Below, piece by piece: positions 15,920-23,103 of a stretch of 64,000 nt of DNA (positions are counted from its first letter, which is position 1; each line of letters begins with the position of its first letter). Where the stretch lies: NCBI RefSeq assembly GCF_004214935.1, contig NZ_SFCC01000021.1, forward strand, positions 86,627 through 150,626, read 5' to 3'. Origin of the DNA: Amycolatopsis suaedae (GTDB lineage Bacteria; Actinomycetota; Actinomycetes; Mycobacteriales; Pseudonocardiaceae). Under the pieces are notes generated by a model that ran no database searches, was not told where the DNA came from, and saw only the letters and a list, made by a program, of their open reading frames with translations. A program made the translations under genes and the position numbers.

Positions 15920-17184
15920 CGGGGCTGTTCGGGCTGTTCCAGCGCAGCGTCGAGAACCCGGCCGTTCCACTCACCTCGTCGAGCCTGCTGGACTGGATGC
16001 GCGGGCCGTCAGGCGACGCCGGCGTCCCGGTGACCGAGCTGACCGCGTTGCACATGCCGGCGGTGTGGCGATCGGTGGCGCTGATCTCGTCGGTGTCGGC
16101 CGCGCTGCCGCTGCCGACCTACCGCGACGACACCAAGGTGCGCACGAAGTCGCGGCTGCTGCGGGACCCGCATCCGGAGCTGACGCCGTTCGAGCTGTGG
16201 CGGCTGTCCTACGTGCACCGGCTGCTGTGGGGCAACAGCTACCAGCAGAAGATCCGTTCCCGTTCCGGCGAAGTGCGGGAGCTGTGGCCGATCCGCCCGG
16301 ACCGCGTCCGTGCCTACCGGGACACCTCAAGCGACGCGGTGCCGGGCGGGAAGCTGTTCGAGGTCACCGACGACGACGGCCGGATCCACGTGCGCACGTC
16401 GCGGGAGATCCTGCACATCCCCGGGCTGGGCTACGACGGCACCTGCGGGGTATCGCCGGTGCGGGCGGCGTCGCAGGGTGTCGGGCTGGCGCTGGCCGCG
16501 GAGAAGTCGGGGGCGAAGTTCTTCGGGCAGGGCGCCATGCTGTCGGGCATCCTGCAGACCGAGCAGCGGTTGCAGCCCGAGCAGGCCGAGGCGCTCAAGG
16601 CGCGGTGGAAGGCGAAGGTGTCCGGTTCGGACAACGCCTACGACGTCGCCGTCCTGGACTCGGGTGCGTCGTTCGAGCCGATCACGATGCCGTACAAGGA
16701 CGCGCAGTTCCTGGAGTCGCGCCGGTTCCAGGTGGTCGAGATCGCCCGCATGTTCGGCGTGCCGCTGTTCCTGCTGATGGAGACCGAGCGGTCGACCAGC
16801 TGGGGGACCGGACTGGAGCAGCAAGCGCTCGGGTTCGTCGTGTTCGACCTGCACCCGATGTGGCTGGTGCCGACTGAGCAGCGCATCACCAAGGAGCTGG
16901 TGCGGCCGGTCGCTCCGGACGAGTACGCCGAGTACACCGTCGAAGGGCTGCTGCGCGGTGACTCGCGGGCCCGTGCCGAGTTCTACCGCGTGATGCGTGA
17001 GGTCGGCGCGATGAGCGCGAACGACATCCGCGCCAAGGAGAACATGACCCCGGTCGACGGCGGCGACACCTACCTGCAGCCGCTGAACATGGCCCCGCTC
17101 GGCAACCCGCCCGCGCCGGGTCCGTCCGCACCGAACCCCGCACCGAGTGGAGATGATGATGACGATTCTGGCGCCGACGACTGA
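15916..17184 (+). CDS. HK97-family portal protein
   Basis: The 422-residue product shows portal-family features: MPAVWRSVALISSVSAALPL near residue 50, LLWGNSYQQKI near 105, ILHIPGLGYDG near 170, the GLEQQALGF region near 300 and a Pro/Asp-rich disordered tail. Twelve copies form the DNA gate at one capsid vertex. It begins with GTG 15916 overlapping the previous stop. Confidence 0.92.
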   Translation: MTGLFGLFQRSVENPAVPLTSSSLLDWMRGPSGDAGVPVTELTALHMPAVWRSVALISSVSAALPLPTYRDDTKVRTKSRLLRDPHPELTPFELWRLSYVHRLLWGNSYQQKIRSRSGEVRELWPIRPDRVRAYRDTSSDAVPGGKLFEVTDDDGRIHVRTSREILHIPGLGYDGTCGVSPVRAASQGVGLALAAEKSGAKFFGQGAMLSGILQTEQRLQPEQAEALKARWKAKVSGSDNAYDVAVLDSGASFEPITMPYKDAQFLESRRFQVVEIARMFGVPLFLLMETERSTSWGTGLEQQALGFVVFDLHPMWLVPTEQRITKELVRPVAPDEYAEYTVEGLLRGDSRARAEFYRVMREVGAMSANDIRAKENMTPVDGGDTYLQPLNMAPLGNPPAPGPSAPNPAPSGDDDDDSGADD

Positions 17185-17959
17185 GGAGCGTCGCCGTCTG
17201 CCGTTGTCCACCGCCGGGGTGGCCATCCGCGCCGACGGCGACAGCGACAACGGTGACGAACGGTTCCACGGCTACGCCGCGGTGTTCAACACCCGCACCG
17301 CGATCGGGAACCCGCTGCGGTGGGGCTTCTACGAGGAGATCGCGTCGGGCGCATTCACCAAGACCCTGTCCGAAGGCGACGCCCGGTTCCTGATCGACCA
17401 CGACTCCTACTACGTGGTGTCCCGCGTGTCAGCCGGCTCGCTGACCCTGGGCCAGGACACCAAGGGCCTGCCGGTGAACTCCGCTCTGGACACCGAGCTG
17501 TCCTACGTGCGTGACCTGAAGGCCAACGTGCGCAACGGCAACATCACCGGGATGAGTTTCGGGTTCTACGTCGTCAAGGACGACTGGAACACCGAGGAAA
17601 TCGAGGTCGACGGCTACGACGAGCCGATCGAGGTGGACGTGCGGATCATCCGCGAGGTCCGCCTGATCGAGGTCAGCGCCGTCACCTTTCCCGCCTACGA
17701 AGAGACCGAGGCGGGACTGAGGTCCGTGGCTACCGCGCTGGTGCACCGGGGCGACGTTCGTGCGATCGAGCGCCGCGCCGCGTACAAGCCGGAACTGCTG
17801 GACCTGCTGAAGGTCGTCGACCGCGAGCCGGGTGAGTCCACTCGCGGCACCGTCGGCACCGAGCCGGGCGAGTCCACTCGGTTGTCCCCCAACGACCTGA
17901 TCAACGCCTACGCGGCCCGCTACGGGCTGCCGACCAGGAAGGACAACCCGACATCATGA
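17159..17959 (+). CDS. HK97-family prohead protease
   Basis: A U35-type serine protease of about 266 residues. The catalytic His lies in FLIDHD near residue 81, Ser in GMSFGF near 133, and EVSAVTFPAY follows as in the family. The C-terminal segment carries two copies of EPGESTR. It cleaves the capsid delta-domain during maturation. Three successive ATGs (17153, 17156, 17159) are possible; the last has GGAG six bases upstream. It overlaps the portal gene end and the capsid start. Confidence 0.9.
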   Translation: MTILAPTTEERRRLPLSTAGVAIRADGDSDNGDERFHGYAAVFNTRTAIGNPLRWGFYEEIASGAFTKTLSEGDARFLIDHDSYYVVSRVSAGSLTLGQDTKGLPVNSALDTELSYVRDLKANVRNGNITGMSFGFYVVKDDWNTEEIEVDGYDEPIEVDVRIIREVRLIEVSAVTFPAYEETEAGLRSVATALVHRGDVRAIERRAAYKPELLDLLKVVDREPGESTRGTVGTEPGESTRLSPNDLINAYAARYGLPTRKDNPTS

Positions 17960-19194
17960 GCGTGCAGCTCACCAGGCTCATCGAGGAGCAGAACAAGGTG
18001 TGGCAGCGGATGTGCGCCATCCGCGACGCCGCCGAGGCCGACAACCGCGACCTGACCGCGGAAGAGCGGCAGAACTGGGACGAGGCCGAGGCCCGGCTGA
18101 CCGAGGTGTCCGGCGACATCGAGCGCCTGGAGCGCTTCGCCCAGCTCGACACCGTCGACCGTTCCCAGATCATCCAGGCCGGCACCACCCCGGCCGGGCC
18201 CGTCCGGGAGGAGAACGTCGACGCACGCTACGCCGACGCGTTCACCCGCTACATGCGCGGCGGCATGGACCGGCTCGACGCTGAGCAGCGGCAGCTGCTC
18301 ATGGAGAACTTCTCCGAGGTCCGCGCCCAGGGCACCACTCCGGACACAGCCGGCGGCTACCTGGTGCCCGAAGGGTTCCGCAACGTCATGACCGAGACGA
18401 TGAAGGCGTTCGGGGGGCTGCTCGGCATCGCCAACGTCATCACCACGACGACCGGTAACGACCTTCCGTGGCCGACCAACGACGACACCGGCAACGAGGG
18501 CGCGATCCTCGCCGAGAACACCCAGGTGACCGAGCTGGACGTCACGGTCGGCCAGCGCAAGCTGGCCGCGCACACCTACACCTCGCGGCTGGTTCGCGTG
18601 TCCTACCAGCTGCTGCAAGACTCGGCCTTCAACATCAACACGTGGCTGCCGCGCAAGCTCGGCGAGCGCATCGGCCGCGCGGCAGCCGGTCACTTCTGCA
18701 GCGGCACCGGCACCAACCAGCCCGAGGGCATCACCACCAGCGTCACCATCGGCAAAACCGGTGCCACCGGTCAGGTCACCAGCATCATCTACGACGACCT
18801 GGTCGACCTGGAGCACTCCGTGGACCCGGCGTACCGCACCAACGCGCGGTACCTGATGAGCGACGCGGCCCTGAAGATGATCCGCAAGCTCAAGGACGCC
18901 GACAACCGGCCGCTGTGGGTGCCGGTTCCGGCACCCGGGTTCCCCGCGACGATCAACGGGTACGGCTACACGATCGACAACAAGATGCCGGTCCCGGCCG
19001 CGTCCGCGAAGTCCATCGTGTTCGGCGACATCGCCGCCGGCTACATCATCCGGCAGGTGCTGGACGTGCAGACCCTGCGCCTGACCGAGCGGTACGCCGA
19101 CTTCCTGCAGGTCGGGTTCCTCGGGTTCGCCCGGCTCGACGGCAAGCCCGACGACGCCGCGGCGATCCGCGCCTACGCGCACCCCGCCACCTGA
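17956..19194 (+). CDS. HK97-fold major capsid protein
   Basis: The 412-residue product begins with a ~120-residue coiled-coil delta domain (LIEEQNKVWQRM, then a heptad region with many Glu/Arg) that the upstream protease should remove. The HK97 fold begins near TTPDTAGGYLVPEGF. Typical segments include AENTQVTELDVTVGQRKLAAHTYT split across 190-215 and GYGYTIDNKMP near residue 335. It forms the icosahedral head. The ATG overlaps the protease stop. Confidence 0.93.
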   Translation: MSVQLTRLIEEQNKVWQRMCAIRDAAEADNRDLTAEERQNWDEAEARLTEVSGDIERLERFAQLDTVDRSQIIQAGTTPAGPVREENVDARYADAFTRYMRGGMDRLDAEQRQLLMENFSEVRAQGTTPDTAGGYLVPEGFRNVMTETMKAFGGLLGIANVITTTTGNDLPWPTNDDTGNEGAILAENTQVTELDVTVGQRKLAAHTYTSRLVRVSYQLLQDSAFNINTWLPRKLGERIGRAAAGHFCSGTGTNQPEGITTSVTIGKTGATGQVTSIIYDDLVDLEHSVDPAYRTNARYLMSDAALKMIRKLKDADNRPLWVPVPAPGFPATINGYGYTIDNKMPVPAASAKSIVFGDIAAGYIIRQVLDVQTLRLTERYADFLQVGFLGFARLDGKPDDAAAIRAYAHPAT

Positions 19195-19199
19195 TCGAC

Positions 19200-19242
19200 G
19201 CCGCGCCGGAGTCCCTACAGCCGCTAGGGGCTTCGGCGCGGC
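19200..19242 (+). terminator. 18-bp hairpin directly after the capsid gene
   Basis: The stem 19200-19217 with 19225-19242 pairs fully apart from two G-U wobbles, with a 7-base loop. It starts five bases after the capsid stop. It could stabilise the capsid mRNA 3' end or act as a partial terminator. Confidence 0.75.
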
Positions 19243-19264
19243 CCACCCCGAGGAGGACACCACC

Positions 19265-19540
19265 GTGGAGCTTGTGCGCATTCGCGTCCTGCAGGGAGTC
19301 GCCGGCGCCGACTTCTCGTGGGCGCCAGGCGAGGAGGTCGACATGCCCGAGACCGAGGCCCGCAAGTGGGCCGACGGCGTGCGCGCCGAGTACGCCGACC
19401 CGGCCGCACCCGCACGCACCGAGGCGCAGGCCGAGAAAGGTGGCGCCGACCGGGGTGGGGCCGAGCAGCCCAAGACCGAGAAGACCGCGCGGCAGTCCCG
19501 CGGCGGCGGCCGGAGCCGCCGGGCCGAGACCCGCGGCTGA
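19265..19540 (+). CDS. Small protein following the capsid gene
   Basis: The 91-residue product has a beta-rich N-terminal 40 residues (VRIRVLQGVAGADFSWAPGEEV) resembling short phage proteins that recur next to head and tail genes, and a low-complexity charged tail. AGGAGG lies nine bases upstream of GTG 19265. It may be a head decoration or connector accessory; inference only. Confidence 0.6.
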   Translation: MELVRIRVLQGVAGADFSWAPGEEVDMPETEARKWADGVRAEYADPAAPARTEAQAEKGGADRGGAEQPKTEKTARQSRGGGRSRRAETRG

Positions 19541-19557
19541 CCGACGGAGCGCTGACC

Positions 19558-20166
19558 ATGCCCCTCGGCGACCCCTACATCACGCTCGCAAGCCTGAAGA
19601 ACTACCTGGGCATCACCGACGACGTCGACAACGGGCGCCTGGAGGACGCGCTGGCTTCGGCGACGCAGGAGATCGAGGACCACACCGGTCGCCAGTTCAA
19701 CGACGCCGGCGTCGCGTCCGCACGGATCTACGAGCGGTGGGGGTGTGACCTGGTGTACGTCGACGACTTCCACACCACCGACGGCCTGATCGTCGCCACC
19801 GACGAGAACGACGACGGCACCTTCGAAACGGTCTGGCCCGCGTCGGACTACCAGCTGGAGCCGCTCAACGGCATCCACGCCGGCCGTCCCGGCTGGCCGT
19901 ACAACGTCATCCGTACCGTGAACGACCACGACTTTCCCCGCGGCAGGCGCGCCACCATCCGCGTCACCGCCCGATGGGGGTGGTCCGCCGTGCCCAAGCC
20001 TGTGCAGCAGGCGTGCCGCATTCTCGCCGCCGAGACCCGGAAACTCGCCGACGCCCCGTTCGGTGTCGCCGGGTACGGCGAGTTCGGGCCGATGCGCGTG
20101 CGGGACAACCCACTGCTGGTCAAGAAGCTCGCGCCGTACGTGCGCGAACCGGCGATGGTGGCCTGA
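19558..20166 (+). CDS. Head-tail connector protein (HK97 gp6-like)
   Basis: The 202-residue product matches the gp6/gp15 connector layout: YITLASLKNYLGI, ALASATQEIEDHTGRQF (helices at about 8-45), a beta insertion, then ARWGWSAVPKPVQQACRILA typical of this family near residues 138-158. It forms the ring below the portal. The position after capsid supports this. Confidence 0.8.
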   Translation: MPLGDPYITLASLKNYLGITDDVDNGRLEDALASATQEIEDHTGRQFNDAGVASARIYERWGCDLVYVDDFHTTDGLIVATDENDDGTFETVWPASDYQLEPLNGIHAGRPGWPYNVIRTVNDHDFPRGRRATIRVTARWGWSAVPKPVQQACRILAAETRKLADAPFGVAGYGEFGPMRVRDNPLLVKKLAPYVREPAMVA

Positions 20167-20167
20167 C

Positions 20168-20587
20168 GTGGCGCCGTCGCTGACCCAGATCATGGACGGG
20201 ATCGAGACCCGCCTGAAGACCATCCCCGGGCTGCGGGTCACGGCGTACGTGGCCGACCAGATCAACCCGCCGGCCGCCGTGGTCGGCGTGCCGGACGTCC
20301 CGGAGTACCGGCTCACGATGGGCCGCGGCCGGTTCGAGTTGCGGTTCACGGTGACCGTGCTCGTGTCGGCCGCGCTGGACCGGGTCGGGCAACGCGCGCT
20401 CGCGTCCTACGCCGATGTCGCCGGCCCGAACTCGGTCCCGGCCGCGATCGACGGTGACCGCCGCCTCGGCGGGCTCGTCGAGGAGTGCCACATCACGAGC
20501 TTCCGGGTTCTCGGCCTCGACGAGGTCGGCCAGATCGGTTTCTACGGCGGCGAGTTCGCTGTGCGCGTCGTCGCCCCAGGAACGTGA
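20168..20587 (+). CDS. Tail terminator-like protein
   Basis: The 139-residue alpha/beta product sits in the slot occupied by tail terminator proteins (gpU/gp17-like) between connectors and tail tube. It opens with LTQIMDGIETRLKTIPGLRV, a pattern recurring at the N-terminus of such proteins. It would cap the tail tube and dock it to the head. Confidence 0.6.
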   Translation: MAPSLTQIMDGIETRLKTIPGLRVTAYVADQINPPAAVVGVPDVPEYRLTMGRGRFELRFTVTVLVSAALDRVGQRALASYADVAGPNSVPAAIDGDRRLGGLVEECHITSFRVLGLDEVGQIGFYGGEFAVRVVAPGT

Positions 20588-20598
20588 GGGAGCAGCAC

Positions 20599-20778
20599 AT
20601 GACCACACGACGGTTCCGGGTCGGCCCGCGGCCGGTCGAGGGCGTCGAGCCGGGCGAGGTTCTCGAGCTGCCGCTCGACACGCCGCTGAACGTGTCCGCG
20701 CTCGTCGAGTCCGGCCACCTGACGCCCATCCGCGCCACGACACGCCCGTCCACTGGCGAGAAGAAGGAGGAGCGCTGA
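20599..20778 (+). CDS. 59-residue connector-region protein
   Basis: A small beta-rich protein (FRVGPRPVEGVEPGEVLELP) with a charged tail, resembling in layout the protein after the capsid gene. GAGGGAGC lies upstream of ATG 20599. The role is unknown. Confidence 0.5.
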   Translation: MTTRRFRVGPRPVEGVEPGEVLELPLDTPLNVSALVESGHLTPIRATTRPSTGEKKEER

Positions 20779-20779
20779 C

Positions 20780-21511
20780 ATGGCCACGCTCGCGCTGCTG
20801 AACGCCTGGACCTATGTGGACGGCCACGACTTCACCGGCGACACCAACCAGGTGAACCTGAACATGGAAGCCGTCGCGCTCAACAAGACGACGTTCCGGA
20901 ACAACGGCTGGACGAGCTTGCAGGGCGGCCTGAAGTCCGCGACGTTTGAGCAGGCCGGGTTCTGGTCCGCCGGTGACGGTGAGGTCGACCCCGACCTGTT
21001 CACCAACCTCGCCGTCCGCAACAGGGTGCACACGTTCGGCCCGGCCGAGGAAGAGGGCGGCACCGCCTACCTGTGGAAAGCGGGGCAGTACACCTACTCG
21101 CTGCTCGGCAGCCTCGGTGAGATGGCGCCGTTCCAGGTACAGGCGCAGGGCTCCGACTCCGTCGGTGTGGTCCGCGGGCAGCTGGCGAAGAAGATGGGCG
21201 CCGCGGCGTCGGCCGGGCCGTTGGGCTCGCCGGTGAACCTCGGCGCCGGCGGTCCCGGACAGTTCCTGTACGCGACGCTGCACGTGTTCGCCGCCGGGAC
21301 CACGCTCAGCGTCAAGGTCGAGTCCGACTCTGCGCAGGCGTTCACGACGCCGTCCGATGTTGCCGGAGCCACCATCGGCCCGGTCACCACGGTCGGTGGC
21401 ACGTGGATGGCGCAGATCGACGCGTCCGCGATCACGGACACCTGGTTCCGGCTCAACGTCACCGCGGTCACCGGTTCGTTCACCGTCGCCGCCGCGCTCG
21501 CCATCCAGTAA
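20780..21511 (+). CDS. Major tail protein, long form
   Basis: The 243-residue product starts MATLALLNAWTYVDG, and its first ~130 residues follow the tail-tube pattern (LNMEAVALNKTTF, then GGLKSATFEQAGF). The C-terminal ~100 residues are an Ig-like or surface-domain-like addition, rich in Thr, Val and Ala. It forms the tail tube or a tube-decorating subunit. It has an obvious shorter paralogue at 21578. Confidence 0.75.
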   Translation: MATLALLNAWTYVDGHDFTGDTNQVNLNMEAVALNKTTFRNNGWTSLQGGLKSATFEQAGFWSAGDGEVDPDLFTNLAVRNRVHTFGPAEEEGGTAYLWKAGQYTYSLLGSLGEMAPFQVQAQGSDSVGVVRGQLAKKMGAAASAGPLGSPVNLGAGGPGQFLYATLHVFAAGTTLSVKVESDSAQAFTTPSDVAGATIGPVTTVGGTWMAQIDASAITDTWFRLNVTAVTGSFTVAAALAIQ

Positions 21512-21526
21512 CCACCCGTCACCTGC

Positions 21527-21549
21527 ACCCCGTCGGCCGTCGGCGGGGT
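21527..21549 (+). terminator. Hairpin between the two tail-tube genes
   Basis: An 8-bp stem (21527-21534 with 21542-21549, one G-U) with a 7-base loop, followed by a short ATTT. It could set the expression ratio of the two tail proteins. Confidence 0.5.
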
Positions 21550-21577
21550 ATTTGGCCTGCCCGAAGGAGAAACGCAC

Positions 21578-21982
21578 ATGGCCACCCTCGCGCTGCTCAA
21601 CGAGTTCGTCAGCATCAACGGCGTCAACCTGTCCGACCATGTCCGCCAGGGCACGCTGGCCCTGGAGGCCACCGCGCTCGACTCGACCGCCATGGGCGAC
21701 GGGTGGAACGAGACCACCGGCGGCCTCAAGTCCGGCACGCTCACGATCGAGCTGCTGGACGACTTCGCCGCGTCCAACGTGGACGCCACGCTGTGGCCGC
21801 TCTTCGGCACCGTCGTGCCGTTCATCGTCCGCCCGGACGCCGGCCCGGTGTCGGCGACCAACCCGAACTACACCGGCACCGTCTTCATCGCCCAGCACAC
21901 CGTCGGCGGCAGCCTGAACGAGATGGCCATGAAGTCGCTCAGCTTCAACACCTCGGGTGTGGTGTCGCGGGCGACCAGCTGA
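21578..21982 (+). CDS. Major tail protein, short paralogue
   Basis: The 134-residue product shares the start MATLALLN and the GGLKSGTLTIEL segment with the upstream 243-residue protein but lacks the C-terminal addition. Good GAAGGAG precedes the ATG. Two adjacent paralogues may give a tube of one protein decorated by the other, or two forms with different surfaces. Confidence 0.7.
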   Translation: MATLALLNEFVSINGVNLSDHVRQGTLALEATALDSTAMGDGWNETTGGLKSGTLTIELLDDFAASNVDATLWPLFGTVVPFIVRPDAGPVSATNPNYTGTVFIAQHTVGGSLNEMAMKSLSFNTSGVVSRATS

Positions 21983-21985
21983 CCG

Positions 21986-22549
21986 ATGCCCGCGCACGTC
22001 GAGATCCGCGGCACCGAAAGCTTCCGCCGCACCGCGCGGAAGCTGAAGGAAGCCGGTGACGGCCGGTTGACACGGGAGATGGCGAAGAAGATGCGGACCG
22101 CGGCCAAACCAGCCGTGGACGACGCGCAGCGGTCCGTACGCGGGCTGGCCACCGCGGCGAACGGGCGCGGCGGTGGCGGGCAGGCCCGGCGCGAGCACGC
22201 CATGTCCCGGGTACGGAAGAAGACCAACCGCACCAGGCAGCGGGCGTTCGAAGGCCGCGGGCTGCGCGCCACCGTCGGCCGCGCGCTCCAGACGCAGACC
22301 CGCGCACGCGGTCAGACGGCCTCGGTACAGATCAAGGTCAACAAGTCGTTGTTGCCTGCGAATCAACGCAAGCTACCGGCCCACATGAACACCGGCCGCT
22401 GGCGGCACCCCGTGTTCGGCAGGCCGGTGTGGGTGACGCAGACGACGAACCCTCCGAAGTGGTTCGACCGGCCCATGTCTCGTCACGGCCGCCGGATTCG
22501 GAACCGGGCCGTAGAGGCGGTCGACGAAATCAAACGCAAGATCAAGTAG
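21986..22549 (+). CDS. HK97 gp10-like minor tail/connector protein
   Basis: The 187-residue basic product opens with VEIRGTESFRRTARKLKEAG, typical of gp10-like proteins, and has aromatic and basic residues near the C-terminus (TNPPKWFDRPM). It lies between tail tube and tail chaperone. It probably contributes to tail completion. Confidence 0.65.
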   Translation: MPAHVEIRGTESFRRTARKLKEAGDGRLTREMAKKMRTAAKPAVDDAQRSVRGLATAANGRGGGGQARREHAMSRVRKKTNRTRQRAFEGRGLRATVGRALQTQTRARGQTASVQIKVNKSLLPANQRKLPAHMNTGRWRHPVFGRPVWVTQTTNPPKWFDRPMSRHGRRIRNRAVEAVDEIKRKIK

Positions 22550-22561
22550 CAAGGGGAGCAC

Positions 22562-22933
22562 GTGAGCAGCAACGCGCTGGTGTACGAGTTCAACTACGGC
22601 GACCAGTCATGGCGACTGGAGTTCCACACGATCACCGCCGATGAGGCGATCCGGCTGGAACAGGCCACCGGCATGATCTGGGTGCGCCTGGTGAGTTCCT
22701 TCTCCCAGGGCGGCGCCCTGGGCATCAAGGCGTTCTACTGGCTGGCGCGGTGCCGCGCTGGCGAGGACATCAAGTTCGACGACCCGTCGCTGAACTTCGT
22801 GTGGAACAAGCTCAAGCTGGACGTCTTGCAGGACCTACGTCCCGAGTCCACAGAGGGCGAGAACACGCCGGCCGGTGATGCCGAGGACCCTCCGCCAGCG
22901 ACCGAGACACCCGCTCGGTCGAAGAAACGGTAG
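22562..22933 (+). CDS. Tail assembly chaperone, upstream frame (gpG-like)
   Basis: The 123-residue product lies directly before the tape measure, the fixed position of gpG-type chaperones. It has a compact N-terminal domain and a Glu/Pro/Lys-rich tail. A second open frame, -1 relative to this one, overlaps its end and continues to 23097 without a good start. This is the hallmark of programmed -1 frameshifting giving a gpGT-like fusion of about 178 residues. Confidence 0.8.
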   Translation: MSSNALVYEFNYGDQSWRLEFHTITADEAIRLEQATGMIWVRLVSSFSQGGALGIKAFYWLARCRAGEDIKFDDPSLNFVWNKLKLDVLQDLRPESTEGENTPAGDAEDPPPATETPARSKKR

Positions 22934-23097
22934 AGCAGCACAAACCGTTCTTCCTGTCCCTGTGGAACATGCACCCGGCTGACGTCGGCCGCCTCACCCT
23001 GCACGACCTGGCGATGTGCGTCGAGCTAGTCGCCGAGCACCGGCGCCGCGCCGAGGAGCAACGACAAGCCGCCCAGCAGCATCCCGGAAGGCGGTGA
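22879..23097 (+). CDS. Tail assembly chaperone, -1 frameshift extension (gpT-like)
   Basis: The -1 frame is open from 22879 (after TGA at 22876) to TGA at 23095-23097 and overlaps the gpG-like gene in 22879-22933. Its product after the shift (FFLSLWNMHPADVGRLTLHD and a charged helical tail) looks like real protein. Candidate slip points are CCCT at 22888-22891, where the proline tRNA can re-pair, and GAAGAAA at 22921-22927. Neither is a canonical X-XXY-YYZ heptamer. Confidence 0.7.
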   Translation, partial: CRGPSASDRDTRSVEETVEQHKPFFLSLWNMHPADVGRLTLHDLAMCVELVAEHRRRAEEQRQAAQQHPGRR

Positions 23098-23103
23098 CTC
23101 GTC

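Noticed and set aside
13815..16055. Minus-strand 746-codon frame opposite terminase
   Set aside because: Antisense shadow of terS, terL and the portal start; no protein-like segments.
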